The position numbers and the translations under genes were made by a program. Shown one piece after another: positions 1 through 8,928 of a stretch of DNA of 64,000 nt; positions within the stretch are counted from its first letter, which is position 1, and each line of letters begins with the position of its first letter. The stretch lies in contig NZ_JAELUG010000017.1 of assembly GCF_016429255.1 (NCBI RefSeq), forward strand, positions 1 to 64,000. The letters are read 5' to 3'. The DNA is from Rhizobium sp. ASV8. Lineage in GTDB: Bacteria > Pseudomonadota > Alphaproteobacteria > Rhizobiales > Rhizobiaceae. The notes under the pieces are model-generated. The model saw nothing but the letters and a program-made list of their open reading frames with translations, did not search any database and was not told the DNA's origin.

Positions 1-353
1 TGGCGATAACGGGCAGATCATGCGTCTGATGGTCAGAGCCAATGGTCAATGGCCAACTCCTTCCGGATTGATCGGCACCAAGCCACCCGGCTCGCCGAAC
101 AATCGCAATTGCCGTTCGCAATAAGGATATACTCTATAAATTTTATTGACAACACGATCCGCAGGCGAGCGCACATGCGCCCTGCAACCGAGCCTGAGAA
201 GCGAGGCCAATAAAGCTTTGCAAACAAGTATTTAATTGTGCCCCGCACAACATTGTTTTTGCACCGCAGGATGTAAAAAACTTGGCATACAACGAATAAA
301 AGAACATACTAATGATTGTTCTGATCCGTTTTCTCTTCGGGAGGAGAAACATC
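1..353. other. No gene seen at the left window edge
   Basis: Short open frames occur on both strands, but none has a ribosome binding site or resembles a known family. The last 50 bases hold the upstream region and Shine-Dalgarno sequence of the small gene starting at 354. Confidence 0.5.
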
Positions 354-458
354 ATGGAACTGTTTCGTCTACTCACCGCTTTCGACTACACGTTGATACT
401 GCTTCTGGCAGTCATCTTTGTGTTTAGCGTTATGGAAGGCGGCCATAAAAAGCATTAG
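354..458 (+). CDS. Small single-pass membrane protein, 34 aa
   Basis: A 34-residue frame that starts MELFRLLTAFDY, runs through a hydrophobic stretch (about residues 12-26) and ends in the basic tail GGHKKH. A strong Shine-Dalgarno GGAGGAGA lies at 341-348, about 5 bases before the ATG, which is the main reason to believe it. The composition fits one transmembrane helix with a short charged C-terminus. A perfect palindrome AGGCCCGGGCCT (457-468) overlaps the stop codon and may help end transcription. I do not recognise a family; it could be a regulatory subunit of a membrane complex of the KdpF or CydX kind, but there is no neighbour to support that. The next gene (aadA-like) converges on it. 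Confidence 0.5.
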   Translation: MELFRLLTAFDYTLILLLAVIFVFSVMEGGHKKH

Positions 459-584
459 GCCCGGGCCTGAAGGTCATGGGATTTGCTGCCGGGGGTAAAC
501 CGCCTCGAAGATACGTGCGCCTGATATCGTGAGCGCGCATGAGCAGGTTCGATTGAGCTGGCGGCTTGAAAGGTCGGCACGCCT

Positions 585-1376
585 CTATTCGGGCATTAAT
601 AGTGTCCATGTCTCATGACGAAGGTAAGCTGCGGCTTGCAGCGTTTCCTCCGGGCAATCCGCCCAATCATCCCTTATCTTCCCCAGATAGGCATCGCGCG
701 CGCGTAGAAGCACTTTCGCGACATGTTCTGGCGAGCGCTCAATAGCCCAGTCTGCAGCAGCGCCTTTCGAAACGAACTCTCTCGTCATCGTCGTTCGCCA
801 CATGCGAGCAAGCGTGAGCAGCACGTTTCGCTCGTCTCCATGCATACTCTCCAAAAGCGCCGGCAATCCCTCGCGCATAGCGTGACGAATTTGGTCATCC
901 GGGATTTCGGAAAGGATGGTATCGAGATCAGGCCCAAATAGCGGTTGCGCCTCCTGTCGTGCCTGAGCAAGCACGAGAGTGATTTCCGGATCGACGGCAG
1001 CCGCAGGAATTCCACCAGCCTCAAAATCCTCGCGCAACCATTCGCCATAGACGAATTCGCTACGGGCAGGAAAAGCCGGCTCGGAAAGATCGGCCTTGAG
1101 AAACACCATGAGTTCGATGCAACGCGGACCGCCGGGGCTTACAGGATGCCGGCCGGAAATCCTCATCAAGGACGAAACCAGTTTCTCGCGTATCGCATCA
1201 GTCATCGGCTGATCGATGACGGCAAGCAGATCCACATCGCTCTGTGGCTTCAACCCATCCCTGACTGCCGAACCGTGCAGGTACATCGCAAGAAGATGAT
1301 CGGCAAAGATCTCTCGGGCGACCGACATTGCCGCTTTTGCCTCGACTGGAAGCGTTATGTTAGCGTTCCCCATCAT
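585..1376 (-). CDS. aadA: AadA-family aminoglycoside nucleotidyltransferase
   Basis: At 263 residues it has the length of AadA enzymes, which transfer AMP from ATP to the 3''-hydroxyl of streptomycin and the 9-hydroxyl of spectinomycin. The nucleotidyltransferase signature is clear at about residues 34-52: LHGSAVRDGLKPQSDVDLL, with the GSx and DxD metal-binding elements. The C-terminal half (about 160-263) matches the helical DUF4111-type domain, including LTLARMW and the KGAAADWA segment. The start could be the first ATG (1376) or the second (1373). It stands alone, with no integron attachment site, integrase or transposase nearby, so it looks like a resident chromosomal homologue rather than a recent cassette. 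Whether it inactivates a drug or has another substrate cannot be told from sequence. Confidence 0.85.
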   Translation of the reverse strand: MMGNANITLPVEAKAAMSVAREIFADHLLAMYLHGSAVRDGLKPQSDVDLLAVIDQPMTDAIREKLVSSLMRISGRHPVSPGGPRCIELMVFLKADLSEPAFPARSEFVYGEWLREDFEAGGIPAAAVDPEITLVLAQARQEAQPLFGPDLDTILSEIPDDQIRHAMREGLPALLESMHGDERNVLLTLARMWRTTMTREFVSKGAAADWAIERSPEHVAKVLLRARDAYLGKIRDDWADCPEETLQAAAYLRHETWTLLMPE

Positions 1377-1969
1377 CCCTCCGCACTATTTTGACGCGTT
1401 ATAGCCAAGGGAGATCGCCCGCAAAATATTCGATCGCACAACGTCCCCTATTCTCCCGAATATCACGAGGATTCCGGGGAAATAGGCGCCATGATTTCGA
1501 ATAGAAGATCCGCGGTCACGTCCATGTATGATTGCACAAAACCATGTTTTTTTCCTCACATCTCCATGTATTTCCATCACAAGCTTCGCGCAAATGATGC
1601 TTGAGACAATATCTCCTACAGACATGATTCCACACATGAGGAAATATAGGCATGAGATATGATTGGGACGGCAGCAGGACACGGCGAATACAGAAGCTGA
1701 AATATGGGCTCTCTCTATTCCTCTTTACTATATTCCTGGCAGCACCGACGATCTTCTTGCTACACCTTCGCTGACGCCATTCCCTCATGTCGACAAGCCA
1801 TCTGAGCGGAGGCCGAGAAGCGGAACAGAGCCGCTTGCAATCCGCATAACCGGCTGGAGAGACGGATCGCACGACAGGCATGGAGCTGAAGCGGGCAGTC
1901 AGCGACCCAAACCATCGGCAGCGGCGAGCCTCATGAAAATCGCTTAGCGGCGGCGGTTGAAGAAAACCA
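1377..1969. other. AT-rich intergenic stretch, no gene seen
   Basis: About 590 bases, visibly more AT-rich than the neighbours, especially 1400-1700. Open frames of 94 to 153 residues exist, but they have unlike-protein composition (many Arg, Cys and Pro), no ribosome binding sites and no recognisable domains. The upstream region of the aadA-like gene must lie within it, just above 1377. Confidence 0.45.
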
Positions 1970-1986
1970 GCGCGCAAAATGCGCGC
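1970..1986 (-). terminator. Likely tRNA-Lys terminator hairpin
   Basis: A 6-bp GC-only stem GCGCGC / GCGCGC with a 5-base loop. Read on the minus strand it is followed by TGGTTTTC. It lies about 50 bases past the 3' end of tRNA-Lys. Confidence 0.4.
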
Positions 1987-2038
1987 AGCCGAAAACCCTT
2001 GAGATTTTTGTTATTATTCAACAATTTCAAGAGGTTTT

Positions 2039-2114
<76 letters not shown>

Positions 2115-2238
2115 GTACCGCTTGCTGGCGGCGTGACCGGGCATATAAATAGGATCGGTTTGATTGTCCAGCGGCCAGACGAATTTTCTTTGATTATTTC
2201 TCAAAAAAATTTCGACGGCCGCCGAAAACCCTTTAAAA

Positions 2239-3168
2239 TCAAAGCTCAAGAGTTCCCGATGCAATTCGCACAGCTTGGCCGCCAATACGGGCATTGGCGA
2301 TCTGGCCGCCATCGACATCGAGGTGAAGGTGAATCAGCGAAGGGCGTCCCATCTCGATACCTTGCTCGATGATAACAGGATGATGCCCATCCGGCAGTCC
2401 GTCGAACTGATTGATGGCGCCGGAGAGCGCCGCCACGGCTGAGCCGGTCGCCGGATCCTCGACAATGCCCATCCCGACAGGAAACATGCGGGCATGAAAT
2501 TTGGCGATATGATTGACGCCGCCGCGGCAATAAACGAAGGCGGAAGCGAGCGCACCATCCACAAAAGGAACGGTCTTTTCCCAAAGTTGCAGATCGAACT
2601 CCAGCCTCTCGGCGGCGCCAACATCATGCACCGGCACCAGAAGGAAGGGCACGCCGGCGCTCCAGATGGACGGGACATGGTTCTCGAAGCCGATCTCGGT
2701 AATCTTCAAACTGAGCGCGTTGGCGATATCAGCCCTGTCGAGCGGCAGAGGAATCTGCTGCGATTTTCTCGGCAGATCGAACTCGGCAAAACTCGCCTTG
2801 TTTTGACGCAGCTTGATGGCACAGCGGACCGGGCCGACCCGCTCATCCAGCACGGAAACAAGATCGAGATCGCCGCCATGGCTGGCATGGGTCTTCTCCG
2901 CAAGCGCGATTGCCGTTCCGACCGTCGGATGGCCAGCGAAAGGCAATTCGCGACCGGGCGTGAATATTCTAAGATTGGCGGTATGTGCAGGATTCTGCGG
3001 CGGCAGAACGAACACCGTCTCGGAGAGATTCATCTCTCGGGCAATCGCCTGCATCGCCTCGTCGCTCAAGCCCTCGGCATCGAAGATGATGGCAAGGGGG
3101 TTTCCCGCCAGCTTGCTGTCGGTAAACACATCATAGATACTGTAGCTGCGCGCCAATCCTGCCTCCAT
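2239..3168 (-). CDS. PhzF-family isomerase/epimerase
   Basis: A 309-residue PhzF-like protein. The family has a two-lobed diaminopimelate-epimerase fold and includes PhzF, which isomerises trans-2,3-dihydro-3-hydroxyanthranilate in phenazine synthesis, but most members have no known substrate. The N-terminal family signature is present: YDVFT, the GNPLA element and NLSETVF, whose Glu is the catalytic acid/base in PhzF. The second-lobe signature DPATGSAVAA is near residue 220. No phenazine genes are nearby, so a phenazine role is unlikely. It is the last of a run of seven minus-strand genes, 56 bases after the Nudix gene. The start is uncertain: ATG at 3168 lacks a good ribosome binding site, and GGAGG lies just inside the frame, before a TTG. 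Confidence 0.85.
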   Translation of the reverse strand: MEAGLARSYSIYDVFTDSKLAGNPLAIIFDAEGLSDEAMQAIAREMNLSETVFVLPPQNPAHTANLRIFTPGRELPFAGHPTVGTAIALAEKTHASHGGDLDLVSVLDERVGPVRCAIKLRQNKASFAEFDLPRKSQQIPLPLDRADIANALSLKITEIGFENHVPSIWSAGVPFLLVPVHDVGAAERLEFDLQLWEKTVPFVDGALASAFVYCRGGVNHIAKFHARMFPVGMGIVEDPATGSAVAALSGAINQFDGLPDGHHPVIIEQGIEMGRPSLIHLHLDVDGGQIANARIGGQAVRIASGTLEL

Positions 3169-3224
3169 CCACGCTTCAAGACACTATCATTCATACCGGC
3201 CAGCGACTCCAGTGCAAGCCCAAG

Positions 3225-3962
3225 CTATTTCCCTCTGCCGAAGAACCAAGCGAGGATCGGCAGCATCGCGGGACTGTAGTGATGCGCCGCCGGATCGGCC
3301 GATCTTATGGCGACCGCCCCATCGACCTCGTCCTCTTCGGAAATCAGCATATGCGCCTCGATCTTCCGCAGCATATCATCAGCCGTCCACGGAAAATGAA
3401 AAATGCGAAAAAGGGTGACTGAACGGCTGACATGTGTGCCGTAATAGCCGGGTTCGGCGACCGCATCGTTCAGATCCAGGCCAGTTTCCTCCAGAACCTC
3501 GCGCCGCATGTTGCCTTCGACATCGCAGTGCCCGTCGACAATATCGCTCTCATCCATCGATCCGGCAGCGCAATAGACCTGACCGGGATTAGCCGTGTGC
3601 GGCGCCATGCGGATCGCAATCAGCGCTCCGTCGGACGAAATCGCCACGGCAAAGGCAAAGAGATGAAAGCCACCCTGCGCCCTCTGCTTGCGCCACAAGA
3701 GAAAGGTGGAAAACGGCGTGACATAGGCTTCGCCTTTGACCGCGCCATCTCGGATCGACACATGATGCTGGAAGACCATGCGGCCGTCATAGAGCGCTGG
3801 ATTGGCATCGATCTCCCTCGCCCAGTTCTCCCGCACCGCCTCCACTTCACGCACATGAAAGGGATGCTCACCGGGAGAAACGGCGAGATCGATGTGGGAA
3901 ACCGGAAACACGCTGCCTTCCGGCGGCCAGCCGGCCATGTCGTTCTGTTCTGAAACGGTCAT
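3225..3962 (-). CDS. Nudix-like hydrolase
   Basis: A 245-residue protein with the core of a Nudix box near residues 160-170: REVLEETGLD, which supplies the metal-binding Glu residues of enzymes that cleave nucleoside diphosphates linked to another group. The upstream part of the box is degenerate: the usual Gly and the first Glu of GX5EX7REUXEEXGU are not where expected, although AAGSMDESD may be a variant. The N-terminal 90 residues are a separate region without a motif I know. Its ATG overlaps the stop of the preceding gene by four bases (ATGA), so the two are likely translationally coupled. The substrate is unknown. Confidence 0.7.
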   Translation of the reverse strand: MTVSEQNDMAGWPPEGSVFPVSHIDLAVSPGEHPFHVREVEAVRENWAREIDANPALYDGRMVFQHHVSIRDGAVKGEAYVTPFSTFLLWRKQRAQGGFHLFAFAVAISSDGALIAIRMAPHTANPGQVYCAAGSMDESDIVDGHCDVEGNMRREVLEETGLDLNDAVAEPGYYGTHVSRSVTLFRIFHFPWTADDMLRKIEAHMLISEEDEVDGAVAIRSADPAAHHYSPAMLPILAWFFGRGK

Positions 3963-5074
3963 ATCAAATCCAATGTCATGACGACGGGGCAGTGATCGGA
4001 GGCTTTCGGCCGATCCCAGCCGACGCGCGGATAGCGCCCCACCTCCTGCCCCGGGGGAAAAATGGTGCGGAAAGGCTGTCCCGACCGGACGATATCGGGA
4101 GTGCGCGTCGCATTCGCGCGCGCCAGCGCCGGAGACAGCCAGATATAGTCGAGTTGGCAGAGCCGTTGCTCCTGCGGCCCGCGGGCGTGATAGAGCGTCC
4201 AGCGATCCAATTCGTCGCGCCGCCGCGTGACGTTCTCCACGAAGCCGTCATGGCTGAAAACGTCGAGAGCGCTCTCATTGTCCTCGGTGCGCGGCTCGAA
4301 ACGATAGCCGGTGCGGCGAGTGCCGATGACATCGATCCATTCCTGGTAGTCGTTCATATCTCCGCAGATGGCGAAATTCTTCGTCGCGGTATGGCCGGCA
4401 CCAAACCGATCCTCGATGATACGACGAACGGCCAGCGTCTCCGCCCGGCGGATCGGCATGGTCGCGTGGCGCCCGTCCATTCCTTCACGCGCCGGCCCCA
4501 TCGATTTGAGGTGGACCACGTAAAGCGAGAACGGCACCCCACCGATATGAAGATGCAGTTCGAGGCAATCACGCTTGAAGATCTTGTCTTCCGCATGATG
4601 GCCGAGCTCCGCAAGCTCGTCGGTGAAAAGGCCAAAATCGTCGTAAGTCACCATGGCGTGACTCTTGATGTCGTTCAGCACGATCGGCTGGCCGTCACGC
4701 GTTTCCTCTCGCATCATCACAGCGACGTCGATGCCGCGGCTGTCATTCCCCTCGATCAGATATTTCTGGCGATAGCCATTTCCCACCATGCGGTAGAGAT
4801 AGCCATATTCGAAGGCCTGCAGCGCGGCCATGTTGTCCACCTCCTGCAGGCAGATGATGTCCGCATCGGCGTCAGCGATCGCAAGCGCCGTCATCTGTCG
4901 GGTGTCGTCGGTCGCGGCAACCACGCGCGCCGCTTCCAGCTGCTGATAGACCTCTTCGTTGCGGACATCGAAGAGCTGCAACACGCGATCCTGCCGCAGC
5001 TGATTGCGAAAACCGGTATAATCGAAACGTGTCAGAAGGTTTTCGACATTGAATGTCGCGAGACGCAGGGACAT
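3959..5074 (-). CDS. Endonuclease/exonuclease/phosphatase-family protein
   Basis: A 371-residue member of the EEP metallo-phosphoesterase superfamily, which includes exonuclease III, DNase I and inositol-phosphate phosphatases. Family signatures in order: RLATFNVENLL at the N-terminus (metal-binding Asn), IICLQEVDN (catalytic Glu), CGDMNDY (the D-x-N pair) and KASDHCPVVMTL at the C-terminus (the Asp-His pair). There is no obvious signal peptide, so it is probably cytoplasmic. The ATG at 5074 is preferred over an upstream TTG. It lies 49 bases behind the oxygenase gene and overlaps the Nudix gene by four bases, which puts it in the middle of the operon-like run. The substrate (nucleic acid, phospholipid or phosphorylated small molecule) is not evident. 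Confidence 0.8.
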   Translation of the reverse strand: MSLRLATFNVENLLTRFDYTGFRNQLRQDRVLQLFDVRNEEVYQQLEAARVVAATDDTRQMTALAIADADADIICLQEVDNMAALQAFEYGYLYRMVGNGYRQKYLIEGNDSRGIDVAVMMREETRDGQPIVLNDIKSHAMVTYDDFGLFTDELAELGHHAEDKIFKRDCLELHLHIGGVPFSLYVVHLKSMGPAREGMDGRHATMPIRRAETLAVRRIIEDRFGAGHTATKNFAICGDMNDYQEWIDVIGTRRTGYRFEPRTEDNESALDVFSHDGFVENVTRRRDELDRWTLYHARGPQEQRLCQLDYIWLSPALARANATRTPDIVRSGQPFRTIFPPGQEVGRYPRVGWDRPKASDHCPVVMTLDLI

Positions 5075-5123
5075 GAAGCATTCCAATTTACGAGAAGACT
5101 ATGAGCCGGCTTATTACTTCACA

Positions 5124-6119
5124 TCAGCCGGCTTTGGCGGTAACGGTCGACTTGAACTTGCCCATCAGATACGGGCCGGAAAGAACAGGTGCGTATTTCG
5201 GCTCTTCCCCTTCCTTCAGGCATGAGGGCAGGCAGGCAATCTCGGCAAACCAGTTCGGCTGGTGGAAGAAGGCAAGCGACTGACGCCGCTGCATGCCACC
5301 CTCTTCCGGCGGCGGATTGACGACGCGATGCACCGTAGAAACCCAGCGATCATTGGTCCAGAGCGCCATCAGGTCGCCGATGTTGATGACGAAGGCGCCC
5401 TCCACCGGCGGCACCGGCGTCCAGTTGCCATCGGGCGCGATGATCTCAAGCCCCTTCGAGCCCGGCTGCGGCAACAAAATCGTCAGACTGCCATAATCGG
5501 TATGCGCGCCGGCACGAAGCTGGCCGGGTTGCGGCGGCACGTGCTGCTCGGGATAATTCAGTGCTCTCAGTGCGCTGATCGGCGCATCGACATAGGAATC
5601 GAAGAAGTGCTCGTCGAGGCCGAGCGCGGTTGCGAATACCCGCATGATACGCGCCGCCAGATCCTCCATCGCCCCGTAATAGGCCTTCCATGCCTCGACG
5701 AATCCATCAGGCCCATCCGGCCAGATGGTGGCGGCATAGCAGAAACCGAGCGCATCAGGATCGCTCATGCCTGCGGGAACGGAAAGCGGGCCACCGTTGA
5801 AGCTCTCCTTCAGGTCCGGCGGCGTGTCGACATTGCGCGACTTTGCGAGCGCCTCGGTGCCCGGTCCGAGATAACCATAGGGATAGCCCGGATAGAGCGT
5901 CTTGGCGCGCTGTTTCGTTTCGGGCGGCAGATCGAAAAATGCCTGCGTCTTCTTCCAAACCTGGCCGATAACGGCGTCGGTGACGCCGTGGTTGGCAATT
6001 GCCAGGAAGCCGGTTGAGCGGCATATCCGATCCACTTCTGCGCCGAGCCGTTGTTTCTCGTTATGGTCGGCAGCCTCGAAGGCGCCGAGATCGAAAATCG
6101 GAAAACTATGATCGGACAT
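5124..6119 (-). CDS. 2-oxoglutarate/Fe(II)-dependent oxygenase, IPNS-like
   Basis: A 331-residue member of the isopenicillin-N-synthase-like branch of 2-oxoglutarate/Fe(II) dioxygenases. The N-terminal DIOX_N region is recognisable (PIFDLGAF, then GFLAIANHG near residues 38-45). The iron triad is His206-x-Asp208 (AHTDYGSLT) and His264 (STVHRV), and the 2-oxoglutarate-binding RxS is Arg279-Gln-Ser281. The start is set at 6119 because GGGAG sits about 9 bases upstream; 26 further in-frame codons above it look unlike protein. It follows the ABC transporter ATPase by 78 bases on the same strand, so it may hydroxylate or oxidise the compound imported by that transporter. That link is inference from position only. 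Confidence 0.85.
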   Translation of the reverse strand: MSDHSFPIFDLGAFEAADHNEKQRLGAEVDRICRSTGFLAIANHGVTDAVIGQVWKKTQAFFDLPPETKQRAKTLYPGYPYGYLGPGTEALAKSRNVDTPPDLKESFNGGPLSVPAGMSDPDALGFCYAATIWPDGPDGFVEAWKAYYGAMEDLAARIMRVFATALGLDEHFFDSYVDAPISALRALNYPEQHVPPQPGQLRAGAHTDYGSLTILLPQPGSKGLEIIAPDGNWTPVPPVEGAFVINIGDLMALWTNDRWVSTVHRVVNPPPEEGGMQRRQSLAFFHQPNWFAEIACLPSCLKEGEEPKYAPVLSGPYLMGKFKSTVTAKAG

Positions 6120-6197
6120 ACGCGACTCCCATTCGTGCCGTCGAAGCAAATCAATCATAGGAGGCGACGGGGAACAACCATCTTGTCCCCTGTCCAC

Positions 6198-7229
6198 TCA
6201 AAGCCGCCATGCAGAGCGAATGGCAACCGGATAGTCGTCGCCCGCGGCAACCGGCTCGCGACTATAGGCGCGCAGCACCTGCCCATCCGGCATTGATAGC
6301 CTCAGCGCATAGCGCTCACCCTCATAGAGAACGGAAACAACCCGGCAGCAAATGCCTGCCGCATCGGCAACCACATCCTCGGGCCGCACCAGAATATCGG
6401 CACTCCCCGAGCCGTCCGCCCGGCTGTCCCATAGGCCCCGGAAGGACGACCAGTCGATGCGACGCAGCCCACCACTAGGAAGGCCGAGCGAAAGAATAGC
6501 GCCCTGCCCGACAAGGCCGCCGACCATTCGCCCTTCGGGGCGCGCATAGATCTCCGCCGGGGGAGCCATCTGCAACAGCCGTCCCTCAGACATGACGGCA
6601 ACGTCGGTCGCGAGCGCCATGGCCTCGCTCTGGTCATGCGTGACGTAGACCATCGTCGCGCCCGAACGCTGGTGAAACTCGCGGAATGTCTCCTCCATCT
6701 CCTTCTTCAGATGACGGTCGAGATTGGCAAGCGGCTCGTCGAGCAGCACGACGTCGGGCGATGTCACCAGGCAGCGAGCAAGCGCCACGCGCTGACGCTG
6801 ACCACCAGAGAGATCAGCGGGTCGCCGCTCCGCATAATCGCCGAGACGCACGGTCGAAAGAGCCTCACGCACCTTCTCACGGTAGCGTTCGCCGGAGATG
6901 CCGCGTACCTTCAGCGGATAGCCGACATTCTCCGATACGTTCATATGCGGCCAGAGCGCGTAGGACTGGAACACCATCGCCATGTTGCGCCGTTCCGGCG
7001 GCAGCATGTTTGCGGCATCCGCCAGCAAGCGCTCGCCGAGATGGATGGACCCATCCGTCGGTTGTTCGAAGCCGGCGATCATCCTGAGAACCGTCGTCTT
7101 ACCGCAGCCGGAGGGACCAAGCAGTGCCAGGAAGCCGCCCTCGCGTACGTCGAGCGACAAGGCATTCACGGCGGCGCGTCCGCCTGTGCCGAAATCCTTG
7201 CTGATGTGATTGAGGATCAGCTTCGCCAA
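6198..7229 (-). CDS. ABC transporter ATP-binding protein (Fe3+/phosphonate type)
   Basis: A 343-residue importer ATPase of the FbpC/PotA/MalK-like group. Walker A GPSGCGKTT is at 38-46, the Q-loop glutamine at 88, signature LSGGQ at 140-144, Walker B VLLDEP at 161-166 and the H-loop His at 198. The last 100 residues form a TOBE-type regulatory domain. The gene starts 13 bases before the permease stop codon, showing co-translation with it. Together with the binding protein and two-module permease it makes a complete importer. The subfamily carries ferric iron, 2-aminoethylphosphonate or polyamines, and the sequence alone does not decide which. Confidence 0.9.
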   Translation of the reverse strand: MAKLILNHISKDFGTGGRAAVNALSLDVREGGFLALLGPSGCGKTTVLRMIAGFEQPTDGSIHLGERLLADAANMLPPERRNMAMVFQSYALWPHMNVSENVGYPLKVRGISGERYREKVREALSTVRLGDYAERRPADLSGGQRQRVALARCLVTSPDVVLLDEPLANLDRHLKKEMEETFREFHQRSGATMVYVTHDQSEAMALATDVAVMSEGRLLQMAPPAEIYARPEGRMVGGLVGQGAILSLGLPSGGLRRIDWSSFRGLWDSRADGSGSADILVRPEDVVADAAGICCRVVSVLYEGERYALRLSMPDGQVLRAYSREPVAAGDDYPVAIRSAWRL

Positions 7230-8911
7230 GGCACAACTCCCTTCGGCAGGCGCTTGGCCATGATTTCCAGAAGCACCATCATGACAACGACCATGGCGAT
7301 GACGATGACCGACATGGCGGAGGCGAGATCGGCGCTGCCGCCGTCATCGAGGTTGTAGATGACGACGCCGAGCGTCTGGGTGCCGGCCGACCAGAGCAGC
7401 GCCGAAACCGTCAACTCGTTGCAGGCGATCAGGAAAACGAGAATTACCGAGGCACCGGCCGCAGGCGCGATCAGCGGCACGATGATATCGAGAAGCCGGC
7501 GGGGAAAGCCTGCCCCCGAAAGCCGAGCAGCCTCCTCCAGCGCCGGATCGAGCTGCAGGAAGGCACTCATGACCGGTTTCAGGCTGACGGCAAAGTAAGC
7601 GGAGAAATAGGCAAGCAGGATGATCCAGATCGTTCCGTAAAGCGTGACGTTGAGGATCGGCAGAGGTGCGGCGAACACCAGGATGAAACAGACGGCAATG
7701 ATGATGCCCGGAAGCGCATAGGGGATCTCGATCATGCCGCTGACGACGCGGCTCAGCATGTCCTTGCGCCGCGTCAAAGCATAGGCGGTAAGTACTGTCA
7801 CCAGCAGGAGACCCAGCGACGTCATGCCCGCCAGGAACAGCGAATTGGAAAAGGCGGTGCGCGTGACCGTTTGCCGAAACAGGATCTCGCTGAACGCGTT
7901 CAGCGATGCCGTCTTGAAGGTCAGAGGCACACCATAGGTCGGCACCAGCGCACCGGCGACCAGCGCCAGAAAGGGCGCGACGAGCATGACGAACAGGATA
8001 GCGCAGAGCACGGGCAAGGCAAGATAGCGCCAGCGACCGAGCGAAAAGGCGGCCGTCGCACCGGAAATGCCGATGACGCGATAGTCGCGTCCCTTCAAAG
8101 CCCTGCTCTGCACGGCAAGACCGGCAACCGCAATGACGGCGATCATCGTCGACAGCACGGCGATATCGCCGAAAGTGCGCGGTCCGAAACTTGAGAACTT
8201 CGTGAAGATCAGGGTCGACAACGTGTAGATCGATGCGGGTATGCCGAGGATTGCGGGAATGCCGAAATTGCCGATCGATGAGACGAAGGCGATTGCCGCT
8301 CCAGCGATGACGCCGGGCAAAGACAAGGGCAGGATGATATCGCGGAAGACGCGCAGACCGGATGCGCCCGAAAGCCTTGCGGCCTCGACGCCATCGCGCG
8401 GCAGCGCCATCAGGCCGGCCCGCAGCGCGAGATACACCAGCGGGGCATGCTGCACGCCATAGAGCAACGCAATGCCGCCGATGGAATAAAGCGGCTGCGG
8501 CGATCCAAGCGGCGGTGCTATGTGCAACGCTTTCAGCAAGGGGCTCGATGGTCCGGACATCTGCACCCAGGCAAGTGCGGTCACCTGTGGCGGGATCATC
8601 ATCGGCAGCACGAAGAGGAAGCCGAGCAGGCCCCTGCCGGAAAGATCGGTCAGAGTCAGCAGGAATGCGAAGAGGCAGCCGAGAACGACAGAAACGATCG
8701 TGCCGAGCAAGGCCGTTTCGATCGTGTACCATGCCGAACGCCAAAGGGCGGGATCGGTGATAAGCTCATAGGTGCCGCCCTTGAGCAGCGCCTCGATGCC
8801 GACAAACGCCAGCCGTGCCAGCGGCAAGACGCTAAGCAACAGCACGACGGCAACAACAAAAGGAAACAGCCAGGCCGGCTGGCTGTTTCCCCTACGCACA
8901 TATCCGTACAT
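7217..8911 (-). CDS. ABC transporter permease, two fused permease modules
   Basis: A 564-residue inner-membrane protein with two BPD_transp_1 modules in tandem, each with about six hydrophobic helices. The two EAA loops that contact the ATPase are visible: one near residue 177 (GVEAARLSGASGLRVFRDI) and one near 468 (LEEAARLSGAGFPRRLLDI). This single-chain layout is typical of the FbpB / PhnV-like permeases of ferric iron and 2-aminoethylphosphonate importers. It follows the binding protein by 17 bases and overlaps the ATPase gene by 13. Confidence 0.9.
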   Translation of the reverse strand: MYGYVRRGNSQPAWLFPFVVAVVLLLSVLPLARLAFVGIEALLKGGTYELITDPALWRSAWYTIETALLGTIVSVVLGCLFAFLLTLTDLSGRGLLGFLFVLPMMIPPQVTALAWVQMSGPSSPLLKALHIAPPLGSPQPLYSIGGIALLYGVQHAPLVYLALRAGLMALPRDGVEAARLSGASGLRVFRDIILPLSLPGVIAGAAIAFVSSIGNFGIPAILGIPASIYTLSTLIFTKFSSFGPRTFGDIAVLSTMIAVIAVAGLAVQSRALKGRDYRVIGISGATAAFSLGRWRYLALPVLCAILFVMLVAPFLALVAGALVPTYGVPLTFKTASLNAFSEILFRQTVTRTAFSNSLFLAGMTSLGLLLVTVLTAYALTRRKDMLSRVVSGMIEIPYALPGIIIAVCFILVFAAPLPILNVTLYGTIWIILLAYFSAYFAVSLKPVMSAFLQLDPALEEAARLSGAGFPRRLLDIIVPLIAPAAGASVILVFLIACNELTVSALLWSAGTQTLGVVIYNLDDGGSADLASAMSVIVIAMVVVMMVLLEIMAKRLPKGVVPWRS

Positions 8912-8928
8912 CTAAAATCCGGGCCGGA

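Noticed and set aside
1516..1977. Minus-strand frame of 153 codons in the AT-rich stretch
   Set aside because: Rich in Arg, Cys and Ser, no ribosome binding site and no recognisable fold; it crosses the region without a clear start.
2239..3168. Phenazine biosynthesis role for the PhzF-family gene
   Set aside because: No other phenazine gene is present and PhzF-like proteins are widespread in bacteria that make no phenazines.
3992..5104. Open frame of 370 codons on the plus strand
   Set aside because: It is antisense to the EEP-family gene, has no family motif and uses residues unlike a folded protein. Long antisense frames are common in GC-rich DNA.
7344..8744. Open frame of 466 codons on the minus strand in another frame
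   Set aside because: It lies wholly inside the ABC permease gene, is Arg/Cys-rich and has no domain.
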